Shown here: one piece after another, positions 24,939-33,888 of the stretch
Layout of the letters: every line of letters starts with the position of its first letter
Position numbering within the stretch: position 1 is the first letter of the stretch
The notes under the pieces: model-generated
Database searches by the model: none
The model's input: the letters and a program-made list of their open reading frames with translations, nothing else
Told to the model about the DNA's origin: nothing
Made by a program: the position numbers and the translations under genes
Assembly: GCF_026241335.1 (NCBI RefSeq)
Contig: NZ_JAPHAV010000001.1
Coordinates: 868,001-932,000, forward strand
From: Ochrobactrum chromiisoli
GTDB lineage: Bacteria; Pseudomonadota; Alphaproteobacteria; Rhizobiales; Rhizobiaceae
Direction: 5' to 3'
Length of the DNA stretch: 64,000 nucleotides

Positions 24939-27900
24939 ATGGCGACTGTTGTTCTGCAGGCCGTGGGCGCTGCTGTCGGAGGCATTTTTGGTCCTGTGGG
25001 TGCAGCTATCGGCGCAGGTCTTGGTGCCATGGGCGGATATGCCATCGACACGGCAATCATCAATTCTACCCGTCATATGGAAGGGGCACGCCTCAATAGC
25101 GGCCGCGTGGCCACGGCAGAAGAGGGCGCTGCATTGCCATTTGTCTATGGGACAGCACGGCTTACGGGCACGCTGATCTGGGCAACCCGTTTTGAGGAAA
25201 AGAAAACCACCGAGCGCCAGGGCGGCAAGGGCGGTCCGAAAGTCACCAGCTACAGTTATTTCGGCAATGCAGCCTATGCAGTTGCCGAAGGTGAAATTGC
25301 TACTATTCGTCGTGTATGGGCCGATGGGCAGGAGCTTGATCTTACCGAGATCGAAATGCGCATTTATCACGGCACCGATACCCAGCAGCCGGACCCGCTG
25401 ATTGAGGCAAAGCAGGGCACGGGCAATGCACCCGCTTATCGCGGTACGGCCTATGTGGTTTTCGAACGCATTCCGCTTGATACTTACGGAAACCGATTTC
25501 CGCAGTTTCAGTTTGAGGTTCTGCGACCGGTTGGAGAACTGGCACAGAATCTTCGTGCCATCGCGCTTATTCCGGGGTCAACTGAATTTGGTCTTTCGCC
25601 TGATCCGGTTACGGATCGGGTCTTCTTCGGTGAACGCCGCACACTCAACCGCAATGCAAAGCGCGGTCGTAGCGACTGGACGGTGGCCATGGATGAACTG
25701 CAAGCGCTGTGCCCTCAATTGCAACACGTGGCTATCGTTCTGCCGTGGTTTGGCGATGATCTGCGTGCAGCATCATGTAAAATTCGCCCCGGTGTCACGC
25801 ATCAGGCGTCGCTGTTATCAAGCCTGACATGGAAGGTCGAGAATGTCACGCGCGCGCAGGCGCATTTGATTTCGACGAGCGGCAAGGGCGCGGCCTATGG
25901 CGGAACGCCATCCGATCAGAGCGTGATCAGTGCCATCCGCGATGCGAAAGCGCGCGGTCTTAAAGTCACATTATATCCTTTTATCATGATGGATATTGCG
26001 GCTGATAATCAGTTGCCGTCTCCCTATGGTGGAATTGGGCAATCGGTCTATCCATGGCGCGGACGTATCACCTGCCATCCGGCAATCGGTGAAACAGGTT
26101 CGCCAGATACAACGCCTGAGGCGGGAAGTCAGGTTGAGGCTTTCGTCAATGGAACATGGGGTTACAGACGTTTTTTGAATCATTGTGCAAATCTTGCGGT
26201 ACGGGCCGGTGGAGTCGATGCGTTTTTGCTGGGATCTGAATTGCGCGGCCTGACAAGCATTCGCGATGCTCGAGAGAACTTTCCATTTGTCACGCATCTT
26301 TGTGCGCTCGCCGGTGAAATGCGTGTGAAGCTTGGGGCGGGTTGCCGCATCAGTTATGGCGCAGACTGGACCGAATATTTTGGTTATCAGGCGCAGGACG
26401 GAACCGGCGATTTTTATTTTAACCTCGACCCGCTCTGGTCGCATCCGGCAATAGATGCCGTTGGCATCGACAATTACATGCCGCTTTCCGACTGGCGAGA
26501 TAGTGATCTTCGCGGCGGCAATCCCGATGGTTTCGAGGGGCCCTATGATCTTGATGGACTGCTACAGAGTGTTGAGGCACGTGAAGGTTTCGACTGGTAT
26601 TATGCCAACAGTCAAGACCGGGATGAGCGCAAGCGCACACGCATCACTGACGGGCTTGCGGGGAAGCCATGGGTCTATCGTTACAAAGACACTCGTGCAT
26701 GGTGGAGCAATCCGCATCATAACCGGATTGATGGTGAGGAGGTTGCAGCACCGACCGGTTGGGTGCCGCAGTCAAAGCCCATTTGGTTTACGGAACTCGG
26801 ATGTCCGGCAGTCGATAAGGGACCGAACCAGCCCAATGTATTTCCCGATCCAAAATCGTCGGAAAATGCCACGCCCTATTTTTCGAATGGCTCGCGCTCC
26901 GATATCGCAATGGATCGCTTCCTGCGCGCGCATTATTACTATTGGCCTCAAAATAATCCGGTCTCGCCGGTCTATGGCGGGTCAATGCTGGATATGGACC
27001 GCATTTATCTCTGGGCCTGGGATACGAGGCCTTTCCCGGAATTTCCGCTGAAAGGGGATGTGTGGGGTGATACGCCAAACTGGCGGCTGGGTCATTGGTT
27101 GAACGGCCGGCTGAGTGGCGTTGCCCTTGATGAACTGATTGCCGCAATCCTTGAGGACTTTGATTTGCCGCAAGCTGATTGTTCCGGTGCAGATGGACAT
27201 TTGACCGGCTTCGTCATTTCAGAACCCTCCACAGCGCGTGGCGTGCTTGAACCTTTGGTGAATGTATTTGGCGTTCATGGTTTTGAGCAGGCGGGAACAT
27301 TCGTCTTCCGCAGCATTGGACGTACCGCACAAACGCTGGATGTTGCGGACCTGTTGGTCGAGCCGCATGATGGTGATGCGCTGACCTCTGTTCTTGAAGA
27401 CCAGGGCGATTTGCCCAGCGTGGCGGAGCTTTATTGCAACGATCCTCTGCGTGATTTTCAGGTCGTGGGGGCATCCGTGCGCCGCGATGCGGGACAAGGG
27501 ACAGAGAGTCTCAGCCTTTCAGATTCGATGGAAACAGGACAGGCAATGGCCCTGGCTGAAGGCTGGATGGCACGTCGCTATGCGGAGCGGCGCACAGCAA
27601 GCTTTTCATTGCCGTGGTCGGCAGCAGCGCTTCATGTCGGGGACCGGGTACGGATCGATATTTTGGGCGGTGAGCGTGATTATGTGGTGTCATCGCTCGA
27701 AGATGGTGAGGTGCGAGCGGTCAAGGCGGTGGCGTTAGCACCCAATGTCGCCTTTGCCGACAGAGGCGAAACACCACAGCTTTCGCCGGGCGGGTCAGTT
27801 TCTGATATGAAGCCGATTTTCCATCTGATTGATGTGCCGCTCTGGCCGGGTGCGGAAGATCCCGCTGGTCAGTTTCGCATTGCTTGCCATGCCAGACCAT

Positions 27901-28745
27901 GGCGTGGCGTGGCAATTTATGCTTCGCCTTCCGATGATGGTTTTGCCGAGCGTAATATGATTGGGGAGCGCGCGGTCATGGGAGAACTCACCGCGGCACT
28001 TGGATCAGGTCCGAGTGGACGTCTGATCGAAGCGCAGACCATAGACGTGGTGCTTTATTCGGGTGAACTGCAATCAAAGCCGATCGCACAAATTCTCAAT
28101 GGTGCCAATATGGCAATGATGAAATCTCCCGATGGAAAATGGGAGGTGGTTCAGTTTCTTGAGGCCGAGGAAGTTGGACAGAATCAATGGCGATTATCGC
28201 GGCTTTTGCGCGGCCAGCTTGGCACAGAAGCGGCAAGCCGCATCGAAAAACCCATCGGAGCGCCATTTGTGCTCTTTGATGGCGGCGTACAAAGCATTGG
28301 ATTGCAGGCAAATGAAATCGGGCTTGAGCTCAATTGGCGGATAGGCGCGGCAGGCAAAACCTTCTCGGATGAGTATTTTGATACTGTGAAAGTCATCGGT
28401 GGTCTGAACGCTTTGAGACCTTTAAGCCCTGTTCATCTCAGGGCAGAACGGCTTGGTAATGGTGATCTGTCGCTGCATTGGATAAGGCGCGGGCGTGTAG
28501 ATGCCGATAGCTGGATGGGCGCAGATATTCCGCTGGGGGAGGACGCAGAAGCCTATCGGATTGAAATCTGGCAGGGGGAAACGCTTGTCCGAAGTTTAGA
28601 GGTGCAGACGCCATCATGGATCTATCCGAATGCTGAACGAATGGCTGAGGTTGGAGCCAACAGTTTTGAGCTGCGGATTGCGATGTTGAGCGCAAGAATA
28701 GGCGCGGGCGATTTTGCCTCAATCGAAATTCAGAATGTTTTGTGA
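24939..28745 (+). CDS. GTA tail tip/host specificity protein (g15, GTA TIM-barrel)
   Basis: A 1268-residue protein, the length expected for RcGTA g15. An N-terminal Gly/Ala-rich hydrophobic stretch (about 1-45) is followed by a phage-tail hub-like region (GARLNSGRVATAEEGAALPFVYGTARLTG, in parts: EEGAALPFVYGTARL), a TIM-barrel glycosidase-like domain (about 400-760; FLLGSELRGLTS, ISYGADWTEYFGY, WFTELGCPAVDKG) and beta-rich C-terminal domains. It forms the baseplate tip and is thought to bind or cut cell-surface glycans. No interruption is visible. Confidence 0.93.
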   Translation: MATVVLQAVGAAVGGIFGPVGAAIGAGLGAMGGYAIDTAIINSTRHMEGARLNSGRVATAEEGAALPFVYGTARLTGTLIWATRFEEKKTTERQGGKGGPKVTSYSYFGNAAYAVAEGEIATIRRVWADGQELDLTEIEMRIYHGTDTQQPDPLIEAKQGTGNAPAYRGTAYVVFERIPLDTYGNRFPQFQFEVLRPVGELAQNLRAIALIPGSTEFGLSPDPVTDRVFFGERRTLNRNAKRGRSDWTVAMDELQALCPQLQHVAIVLPWFGDDLRAASCKIRPGVTHQASLLSSLTWKVENVTRAQAHLISTSGKGAAYGGTPSDQSVISAIRDAKARGLKVTLYPFIMMDIAADNQLPSPYGGIGQSVYPWRGRITCHPAIGETGSPDTTPEAGSQVEAFVNGTWGYRRFLNHCANLAVRAGGVDAFLLGSELRGLTSIRDARENFPFVTHLCALAGEMRVKLGAGCRISYGADWTEYFGYQAQDGTGDFYFNLDPLWSHPAIDAVGIDNYMPLSDWRDSDLRGGNPDGFEGPYDLDGLLQSVEAREGFDWYYANSQDRDERKRTRITDGLAGKPWVYRYKDTRAWWSNPHHNRIDGEEVAAPTGWVPQSKPIWFTELGCPAVDKGPNQPNVFPDPKSSENATPYFSNGSRSDIAMDRFLRAHYYYWPQNNPVSPVYGGSMLDMDRIYLWAWDTRPFPEFPLKGDVWGDTPNWRLGHWLNGRLSGVALDELIAAILEDFDLPQADCSGADGHLTGFVISEPSTARGVLEPLVNVFGVHGFEQAGTFVFRSIGRTAQTLDVADLLVEPHDGDALTSVLEDQGDLPSVAELYCNDPLRDFQVVGASVRRDAGQGTESLSLSDSMETGQAMALAEGWMARRYAERRTASFSLPWSAAALHVGDRVRIDILGGERDYVVSSLEDGEVRAVKAVALAPNVAFADRGETPQLSPGGSVSDMKPIFHLIDVPLWPGAEDPAGQFRIACHARPWRGVAIYASPSDDGFAERNMIGERAVMGELTAALGSGPSGRLIEAQTIDVVLYSGELQSKPIAQILNGANMAMMKSPDGKWEVVQFLEAEEVGQNQWRLSRLLRGQLGTEAASRIEKPIGAPFVLFDGGVQSIGLQANEIGLELNWRIGAAGKTFSDEYFDTVKVIGGLNALRPLSPVHLRAERLGNGDLSLHWIRRGRVDADSWMGADIPLGEDAEAYRIEIWQGETLVRSLEVQTPSWIYPNAERMAEVGANSFELRIAMLSARIGAGDFASIEIQNVL

Positions 28746-28761
28746 AATGAAAGGACACGTC

Positions 28762-28965
28762 ATGAGTGAAGACAAGCCTTGGTATCTTTCTCGCACTATC
28801 TGGGCCGGGCTGGTCGCGCTTTTTCTGTCGCTGGCTGGCGCTTTTGGCTTCATCAGCGATGCGGTGGATCATGGTGCTTTGACTGATGTAATGCTGCAAC
28901 TTGCCACTGCAATTGCCGGTCTTATTACCATTTTTGGAAGGTTAGGGGCAACTTCGCGCATTTCA
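28762..28965 (+). CDS. Small two-helix membrane protein after g15, holin-like
   Basis: A 68-codon gene with two membrane segments (TIWAGLVALFLSLAGAFGF and MLQLATAIAGLITIFGRL) and a short charged N-terminus (MSEDKPWYLSR). The ATG 28762 follows AAAGGACACG; the longer frame starts inside g15. The stop is the TAA at 28966-28968. Size and topology suit a holin, which would release GTA particles together with an endolysin. No endolysin gene is adjacent. R. capsulatus keeps its lysis genes elsewhere, so this would be a local variant; function is inferred from topology and place only. Confidence 0.6.
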
Positions 28966-29018
28966 TAATTTCATAAACCGTGATAGCAAAGTTCCGAAGA
29001 TCGCCTGATACCGGAATA

Positions 29019-29047
29019 TTGACGGATGTTTCGGAAGATATTATGCG
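29019..29047 (+). promoter_or_regulatory. Candidate promoter for feuNPQ
   Basis: TTGACG at 29019-29024, 17 bases, then TATGCG (weak). It lies in the 200-base gap after the GTA cluster, 120 bases upstream of the feuN-like start. A TATATAAGGGA closer to the start is mostly ribosome site context. Confidence 0.3.
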
Positions 29048-29168
29048 TAAAAACAATAGTTTAGAATGGCTTCGGTCTGAGGCTGTTTTATGGGAAAAAT
29101 TCCTTTGCGTTGATCATCTGCGTGTATCGTTCATGCATCGTTCAGATGAAAGGCGCTATATAAGGGAC

Positions 29169-29468
29169 ATGATGAAACAGAACCCTGCTCTCAAAATTTT
29201 CGCGCTTCTGGCCGTTAGCATTGGTCTGTTGCCTGTTAACGCCGGTGCCTTGCCAATTGCTACCCCGCAGAAGTCCAACATGCTGATTGCCGCCGCAGGT
29301 GATTGCGCGGCAGTCGGCGAACAAGTGGCCGCCTCACAGGGGGGCCAGTTGGCCAAGGCAACACCCACCACACAGAACGGTCGCGCTATGTGCGTGATCG
29401 TGGTGCTCGTGCCGGGGCGCGATGGCGAACGTCCGCGTCGTGTCGAAGTGGCTGTTCCTGCGCAATAA
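29169..29468 (+). CDS. feuN: FeuN-like small periplasmic protein
   Basis: A 99-residue protein with a signal peptide (KIFALLAVSIGLLPVNAGALP, cleaved near residue 25) and a small periplasmic domain with two Cys (GDCAAVGEQVAAS, GRAMCVIVVLVPG). It sits directly before the FeuP/FeuQ pair. In Sinorhizobium meliloti the small periplasmic FeuN precedes feuPQ and restrains the FeuQ kinase; homology is inferred from place, size and export signal. ATG 29169 (the first of ATGATG) follows AAGGGAC. The frame is open from 28980 but that part is unlike coding sequence. Confidence 0.7.
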   Translation: MMKQNPALKIFALLAVSIGLLPVNAGALPIATPQKSNMLIAAAGDCAAVGEQVAASQGGQLAKATPTTQNGRAMCVIVVLVPGRDGERPRRVEVAVPAQ

Positions 29469-29519
29469 CTTACTTTGCTAGAGAATATAGGCAAGGCAAC
29501 ATAGGCAAGGGAATATGGC

Positions 29520-30209
29520 TTGCGTATCCTGATTGTTGAAGATGACAAGGACCTGAACAGGCAGCTCTCGGATGCGTTGGGTGCAGCAGGTTATGTTATT
29601 GATAGCGCTTTTGATGGCGAGGAAGGTCATTATCTGGGCGACACTGAGCCCTATGATGCGGTGATCCTTGATATTGGCTTGCCGCAGATGGATGGCATTA
29701 GCGTGGTTGAGCGCTGGCGGCGCAGTGGCCGCACAATGCCTGTTCTGATGCTGACGGCGCGGGATCGCTGGAGCGACAAGGTTGCTGGTATTGATGCCGG
29801 TGCCGATGATTATGTTGCCAAACCTTTTCATATTGAGGAAGTGCTGGCCCGATTGCGTGCATTGATTCGTCGCGCTGCCGGGCATGCTTCATCTGAGCTG
29901 GTTTGTGGTTCCTTGCATCTTGATACGAAGACATCCAAGGCAAGCGTCGATGGCGTCGCGCTCAAGCTCACATCCCATGAATATCGCCTGCTGTCTTATC
30001 TGATGCATCATATGGATGAGGTCGTTTCGCGAACTGAACTGGTTGAGCATCTTTATGATCAGGATTTTGATCGTGACTCGAACACGATTGAAGTTTTTGT
30101 CGGACGCCTGCGCAAGAAGATGGGTGTCGATCTGATCGAAACCGTGCGCGGTATGGGATATCGCATTCGCTCGGACGAGCAGGGAGATACGAAAGGGACC
30201 GGGAACTGA
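29520..30209 (+). CDS. feuP: OmpR-family response regulator FeuP
   Basis: A 229-residue response regulator. Receiver: LIVEDDKDL, phospho-Asp in DAVILDIGLPQMDG, Lys in VAKPFHIEE. Winged helix: LKLTSHEYRLLSYLMHH, DRDSNTIEVFVGRLRKK, ETVRGMGYRIR. It matches my memory of FeuP, which in rhizobia controls cyclic glucan export and osmotic adaptation and in Brucella is conserved. Start is TTG 29520 with AAGGGA seven bases upstream; the nearby ATG is out of frame. The stop overlaps the likely feuQ start. Confidence 0.9.
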   Translation: MRILIVEDDKDLNRQLSDALGAAGYVIDSAFDGEEGHYLGDTEPYDAVILDIGLPQMDGISVVERWRRSGRTMPVLMLTARDRWSDKVAGIDAGADDYVAKPFHIEEVLARLRALIRRAAGHASSELVCGSLHLDTKTSKASVDGVALKLTSHEYRLLSYLMHHMDEVVSRTELVEHLYDQDFDRDSNTIEVFVGRLRKKMGVDLIETVRGMGYRIRSDEQGDTKGTGN

Positions 30210-31594
30210 AGCTTCTCAGCGTTTTCCCCTCTTTACGATCCCTTGCGATACGCGTCGTCACCCTATCGACGCTCTGGGTTATTCTGGGGCTGGTCGTTGT
30301 CGCGACACTTATCAGCACACTTTATGGCGATGCGGCGCGCAATAATTTCGAGCGGCTTCTGACGGCGCACCTTTTCAGTCTTGTTGGCGCCGTGAGCATA
30401 ACACCCGATGGGCTTCTGCAGGGCCGCCCGGAATTGGGTGATCTGCGATATTCCAGCCCGCTCTCCGGTTGGTACTGGTTTGTTGACCCCATTTCTCCCA
30501 ACACCAATGGCAAATTACAGTCTCTGTCTTCAGTGGGGCGTATCGTGCCGGAAATGCCGGTTTCGCAGGCGCCTTTTGATAGCTCGTTCATGCGCAGCTA
30601 CACCTTGCCAGGTCTCAACGGTGAAGAGCTTTACATCGTTGAAACGGAAGTGGTGCTCGACAATGACAACCGTGTTGCGCGTTTTCGCGTGATGGGAAAC
30701 CTCAGTGAAGTCCTAAGTGAAATTTCGGACTTTAGAAGGAAACTTGCATTCTATCTGGCGATTTTTGGCCTAGGCAGTGTTTTCATTAATGCAGGCATTA
30801 TTCTTTTTGGTCTGCGTCCTCTCGATAAAGTGCGTCAGGCTTTGGCTGATATTCGAGAGGGGCGTTCTGCGAAGCTTGATACATCGCTGCCAATTGAGAT
30901 TGCCCCCCTTGCGGTTGAAATGAATGCGCTGATTGAAAACAACCGCCGTATTGTCGAGCGCTCGCGCACACAGGTCGGGAATCTTGCGCATTCGCTAAAA
31001 ACGCCGCTATCGGTCCTTGCCAATGAGGCGCGTACAATGGGTGGTCAGCAGGGGCGGCTTGTACTGGAACAAAGCGAGGCAATGCAGGTCCAGATCCAGC
31101 ATTATCTGCAACGAGCACGGATTGCAGCACAACGTGACAGTGTTGTGTTTCGCACCCTGGTTACGCCTGTTCTTGAACGCATGGAGCGGGTGACAGCAAA
31201 GCTCAACCCTTCTTTGAAGATCACTTTCAGAAACACCCTGCCGGAAGCAGTCTTTGCTGGTGAGAAGGAGGATCTGGAGGAGATTGTCGGAAACCTTCTG
31301 GAAAATGCGGGTAAGTGGGGGCGCAGACGGATAAAGATTGTTTTGCAGTCTGCAACGGATTCGCAACGGCAGTTTGAAATTCTGATCGAAGATGATGGTG
31401 CGGGGCTTGCGCCGGATAAGATGGATGCGGCCCTGAAACGTGGCAATCGTGTTGACGAAACGAAGCCGGGAACAGGTCTTGGTCTGGCAATCGTTCAGGA
31501 TACGGTGCGCGAGTATGGGGGGACTCTGCATCTGGGGAAAAGCGATATGGGGGGGCTTCAGGTGCGCGTTGTGTTGCCGCTGACCGAAGATTGA
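30206..31594 (+). CDS. feuQ: Sensor histidine kinase FeuQ, apparent CTG start
   Basis: About 462 residues. Two membrane segments (about 20-42 and 175-200) flank a periplasmic domain; then HAMP-like RPLDKVRQALADIREG, HisKA with His in NLAHSLKTPLSVLANEA, and HATPase_c (EIVGNLLENAGKWG, DDGAGL, GTGLGLAIV). The frame has no ATG, GTG or TTG between 30206 and 30392; starting at GTG 30392 would delete the first membrane helix and part of the sensor. CTG 30206 overlaps the feuP stop (CTGA), with GGGA just before it, and gives a family-like N-terminus. It phosphorylates FeuP. Confidence 0.85.
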   Translation: MKLLSVFPSLRSLAIRVVTLSTLWVILGLVVVATLISTLYGDAARNNFERLLTAHLFSLVGAVSITPDGLLQGRPELGDLRYSSPLSGWYWFVDPISPNTNGKLQSLSSVGRIVPEMPVSQAPFDSSFMRSYTLPGLNGEELYIVETEVVLDNDNRVARFRVMGNLSEVLSEISDFRRKLAFYLAIFGLGSVFINAGIILFGLRPLDKVRQALADIREGRSAKLDTSLPIEIAPLAVEMNALIENNRRIVERSRTQVGNLAHSLKTPLSVLANEARTMGGQQGRLVLEQSEAMQVQIQHYLQRARIAAQRDSVVFRTLVTPVLERMERVTAKLNPSLKITFRNTLPEAVFAGEKEDLEEIVGNLLENAGKWGRRRIKIVLQSATDSQRQFEILIEDDGAGLAPDKMDAALKRGNRVDETKPGTGLGLAIVQDTVREYGGTLHLGKSDMGGLQVRVVLPLTED

Positions 31595-31626
31595 CTGTTG
31601 CGTTTGGCTCAAGGTGATTTAGAAGA

Positions 31627-31656
31627 TTGAAGTTATTAGCTGTATTCTGCGATAGT
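31627..31656 (+). promoter_or_regulatory. Candidate promoter of the lipoprotein gene
   Basis: TTGAAG (31627-31632), 18 bases, then GATAGT. It lies about 35 bases before the lipoprotein ATG. Confidence 0.35.
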
Positions 31657-31690
31657 ATGCATGCTCATTTATTATGAAGGCCGGTTTATT

Positions 31691-32152
31691 ATGATGGTTG
31701 TATCAAGGTTTTCTGCTCCGATTCTGGTTGCTTCAATGGCGATTGCGCTTTCTGCCTGCGGTACGTCCGGCGGCGGAAAGGGTTCGGGGCTGACTTCACT
31801 TGGTGGTCTTTCTGCTCCGGCTAACACGCGCCCGGCTGACACACGTCCTGATCTGCTTGCTTCACTCGGTAATGGGCTTCTTGGCAGTTCAGCAGCGCAA
31901 TTGACTGCCGCTGACCGCAAAACTGCGCTTGAAGCGGAGTATCGCGCGCTCGAATATTCGCCTGCTGGCAAAGCAGTGTCTTGGAGCGGCAGTGGGTCGG
32001 CTTCTGGTGATGTGACCGCCGCACAGCCTTATCAGGTCGGATCCCAAAATTGCCGCCAATATACCCATAGCTTTACGATTGCGGGAGCACCACAAACTGC
32101 ACGTGGAACGGCTTGTCGCAATACGGATGGAAGCTGGACGCCATTAACCTGA
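31691..32152 (+). CDS. Outer-membrane lipoprotein, surface-antigen-like
   Basis: A 153-residue lipoprotein. The signal peptide ends in the lipobox LSAC (Cys near residue 23), followed by Gly/Ser/Thr-rich linkers. The C-terminal part (about 90-153) has WSGSGSASGDVTAAQPYQVG, then NCRQYTHSFTIAG and ARGTACRNTDGSWTPL, which resembles the C-terminal end of the 17-kDa surface antigen family. The first ATG of the pair at 31691 is chosen; the frame goes up to 31661. Monocistronic, likely in the outer membrane facing the periplasm. Confidence 0.75.
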   Translation: MMVVSRFSAPILVASMAIALSACGTSGGGKGSGLTSLGGLSAPANTRPADTRPDLLASLGNGLLGSSAAQLTAADRKTALEAEYRALEYSPAGKAVSWSGSGSASGDVTAAQPYQVGSQNCRQYTHSFTIAGAPQTARGTACRNTDGSWTPLT

Positions 32153-32238
32153 TTTGGCCTTTGCGGCGAATTGCCCTACTATGCGACTTATAGCAGGTTA
32201 GTGTTGGTTTTTGCCTCGGCTGGGATTAAGTCTCAGCC

Positions 32239-33375
32239 ATGGAATTCTGGTTGACTGCCGCACTGCTGACTTTTGCAGCTACATTGACTGTTTTGTTGCC
32301 GCTGACGCGGAACAAGCAGGAATTTTTGCCCCCTGAAAAAAACGATCTGGAAGTTTATCGCGATCAGCTGCGTGAGATCGAAGCCGATGCCGCACGCGGC
32401 ATGATTGATGCGCCAAGCGCTGAACAGGCACGTATCGAAATTTCCCGCCGTATTCTCAATGCCGAGAAAGCCAGCACGGATGCAGCCGCGCAAATGAAGA
32501 AGTCCCGCTCCGGACGCCTGCTTGCATTTCTGGCTGTTCTGGCTGTGCCGTTGATCGCGTGGGGTGTTTATCCTTTGTTTGGTGCGCCCGATATGCAGTC
32601 CATGCCGCTTGCCGCGCGTCTGGAAAATAGTCCGCAGAACAGTTCGGTTGACGAGCTTATTGCGCGTGCTGAAACACATCTTTCTCAAAATCCGAATGAT
32701 GCACGCGGGTGGGATGTCTTGGCGCCAATTTATCTGCGCATTGGCCGTGGTGCCGATGCGGTCAACGCTTATCGTTCAGCAATTCGTCTTGAAGGCGAAA
32801 ACTTTTCTCGCCTTCTTGGGCTTGGTGAAGCCTTGATCGCAGTGTCAGGTGGGCCGGTGACGGCAGAAGCTGAAGAATTATTCAACAAAGCAGCAAGTTT
32901 GAACCCGAAAGATATTCGCCCGCAATACTACCTCGCGCAGGGCGAAGTTCAGGATGGCAATACCGAAGGTGCTGTGAAGCGGTTACAAAGTCTGCTTGAT
33001 GAAGCGCCTGCTGAAGCACCATGGCGTGCTCAGATTGAGCAGGCAATTGCCCGTATTAAGGGGGTTGTTGCGGCCCCGCCGCCTGCCAATGGCCCAACGA
33101 CAGAGGATGTGGCTGCTGCTGCTGCCATGAATGCCGATGATCGTCAGGCCATGGTTGAAGGCATGGTTCAACGCCTTGATGATAGCCTTCGCAACGACGG
33201 TGACAATCTTGACGGCTGGAAGCGGCTTGTGCAGGCTTACATTGTTCTTAATCGCCGCGATGCGGCCCTTGATGCGTTACAACGTGGTGCGGAAGCGCTC
33301 AATGTTGAGAAGCGGGATGAGCTGAAAAGCTTTGCCGCGGGGCTGGGCCTTGAAGCAGGGAGCGCAACCCAATGA
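32239..33375 (+). CDS. ccmI: Cytochrome c maturation protein CcmI (CycH)
   Basis: A 378-residue protein. N-terminal membrane segment (about 2-20), cytoplasmic linker with [17 protein letters not shown], second segment (about 92-112), then a periplasmic TPR domain ([37 protein letters not shown]-type repeats) that holds apocytochrome c for heme attachment by CcmF/H. It opens the operon ccmI-ccmE-ccmF-ccmH (cycHJKL in rhizobia), with its stop overlapping ccmE by ATGA. Confidence 0.93.
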   Translation: MEFWLTAALLTFAATLTVLLPLTRNKQEFLPPEKNDLEVYRDQLREIEADAARGMIDAPSAEQARIEISRRILNAEKASTDAAAQMKKSRSGRLLAFLAVLAVPLIAWGVYPLFGAPDMQSMPLAARLENSPQNSSVDELIARAETHLSQNPNDARGWDVLAPIYLRIGRGADAVNAYRSAIRLEGENFSRLLGLGEALIAVSGGPVTAEAEELFNKAASLNPKDIRPQYYLAQGEVQDGNTEGAVKRLQSLLDEAPAEAPWRAQIEQAIARIKGVVAAPPPANGPTTEDVAAAAAMNADDRQAMVEGMVQRLDDSLRNDGDNLDGWKRLVQAYIVLNRRDAALDALQRGAEALNVEKRDELKSFAAGLGLEAGSATQ

Positions 33376-33869
33376 GTGCGACTGCAGAAAATAATGATCG
33401 GAAAGCGAAACCGACAGGCAGTCTTGCCCGCGCCGTCAGCCAGAGGAAGCGCAAGCGCCTTATCATGATTGGTGGAGCGCTGGCTGTTCTTGCGGTCGCG
33501 GTCGGCCTCATGCTGATGGCTTTTAGTCAGGATATTCGTTTCTTTCGAACACCTGCGGATTTGACTGAACAGGAAATCACGTCCGGGGCCCGCTTTCGTC
33601 TGGGGGGGCTTGTGGAAGAGGGATCTGTTACGCGGGTTGGCAGCGAATTACACTTCACAGTCACCGATACAATTAAAACCGTCAAAGTCGTGTTTGAAGG
33701 CATTGCACCTGATCTCTTTCGGGAAGGGCAGGGTGTTGTCGCCGAGGGGCGCTTCGGCCCTGACGGGGTATTTCGCGCTGATAGTGTGCTGGCCAAACAT
33801 GATGAAAATTACATTCCTAAAGATCTCGCCGACAGCCTGAAGGAAAAGGGCGTGTGGGAAGGGCAATGA
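33372..33869 (+). CDS. ccmE: Heme chaperone CcmE (CycJ)
   Basis: A 165-residue membrane-anchored heme chaperone. One membrane segment (about 35-55), then the OB-fold periplasmic domain: [25 protein letters not shown] and the heme-binding His in [11 protein letters not shown], close to the end. It takes heme from CcmC/D and passes it to CcmF. Overlaps ccmI in ATGA; ccmF follows after 19 bases. Confidence 0.95.
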   Translation: MSATAENNDRKAKPTGSLARAVSQRKRKRLIMIGGALAVLAVAVGLMLMAFSQDIRFFRTPADLTEQEITSGARFRLGGLVEEGSVTRVGSELHFTVTDTIKTVKVVFEGIAPDLFREGQGVVAEGRFGPDGVFRADSVLAKHDENYIPKDLADSLKEKGVWEGQ

Positions 33870-33888
33870 TGAGATCGGGATATAGAAC

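Larger units (their letters stand above)
14580..28965 (+). mobile_element. RcGTA-like gene transfer agent structural cluster
   Basis: Seventeen or more tightly packed rightward genes keep the order of the Rhodobacter capsulatus GTA (g1 to g15): small and large terminase, portal, prohead protease, capsid, adaptor, stopper, tail terminator, tube, two chaperone-type genes, tape measure, DUF2460, DUF2163, NlpC/P60, tip protein. Many stops overlap the next start. There is no integrase, repressor, replication or tail-fibre module, and no attachment repeats were seen, which separates it from a prophage. GTAs package random host DNA and pass it to relatives. The cluster carries an amber codon in g12 and a repeat between g5 and g6, so its activity is uncertain. 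Confidence 0.9.

Noticed and set aside
14580-28965. Interpreting the phage-like cluster as an active prophage
   Set aside because: No integrase, repressor, replication, lysogeny or attachment sequences, and the gene order is that of RcGTA.
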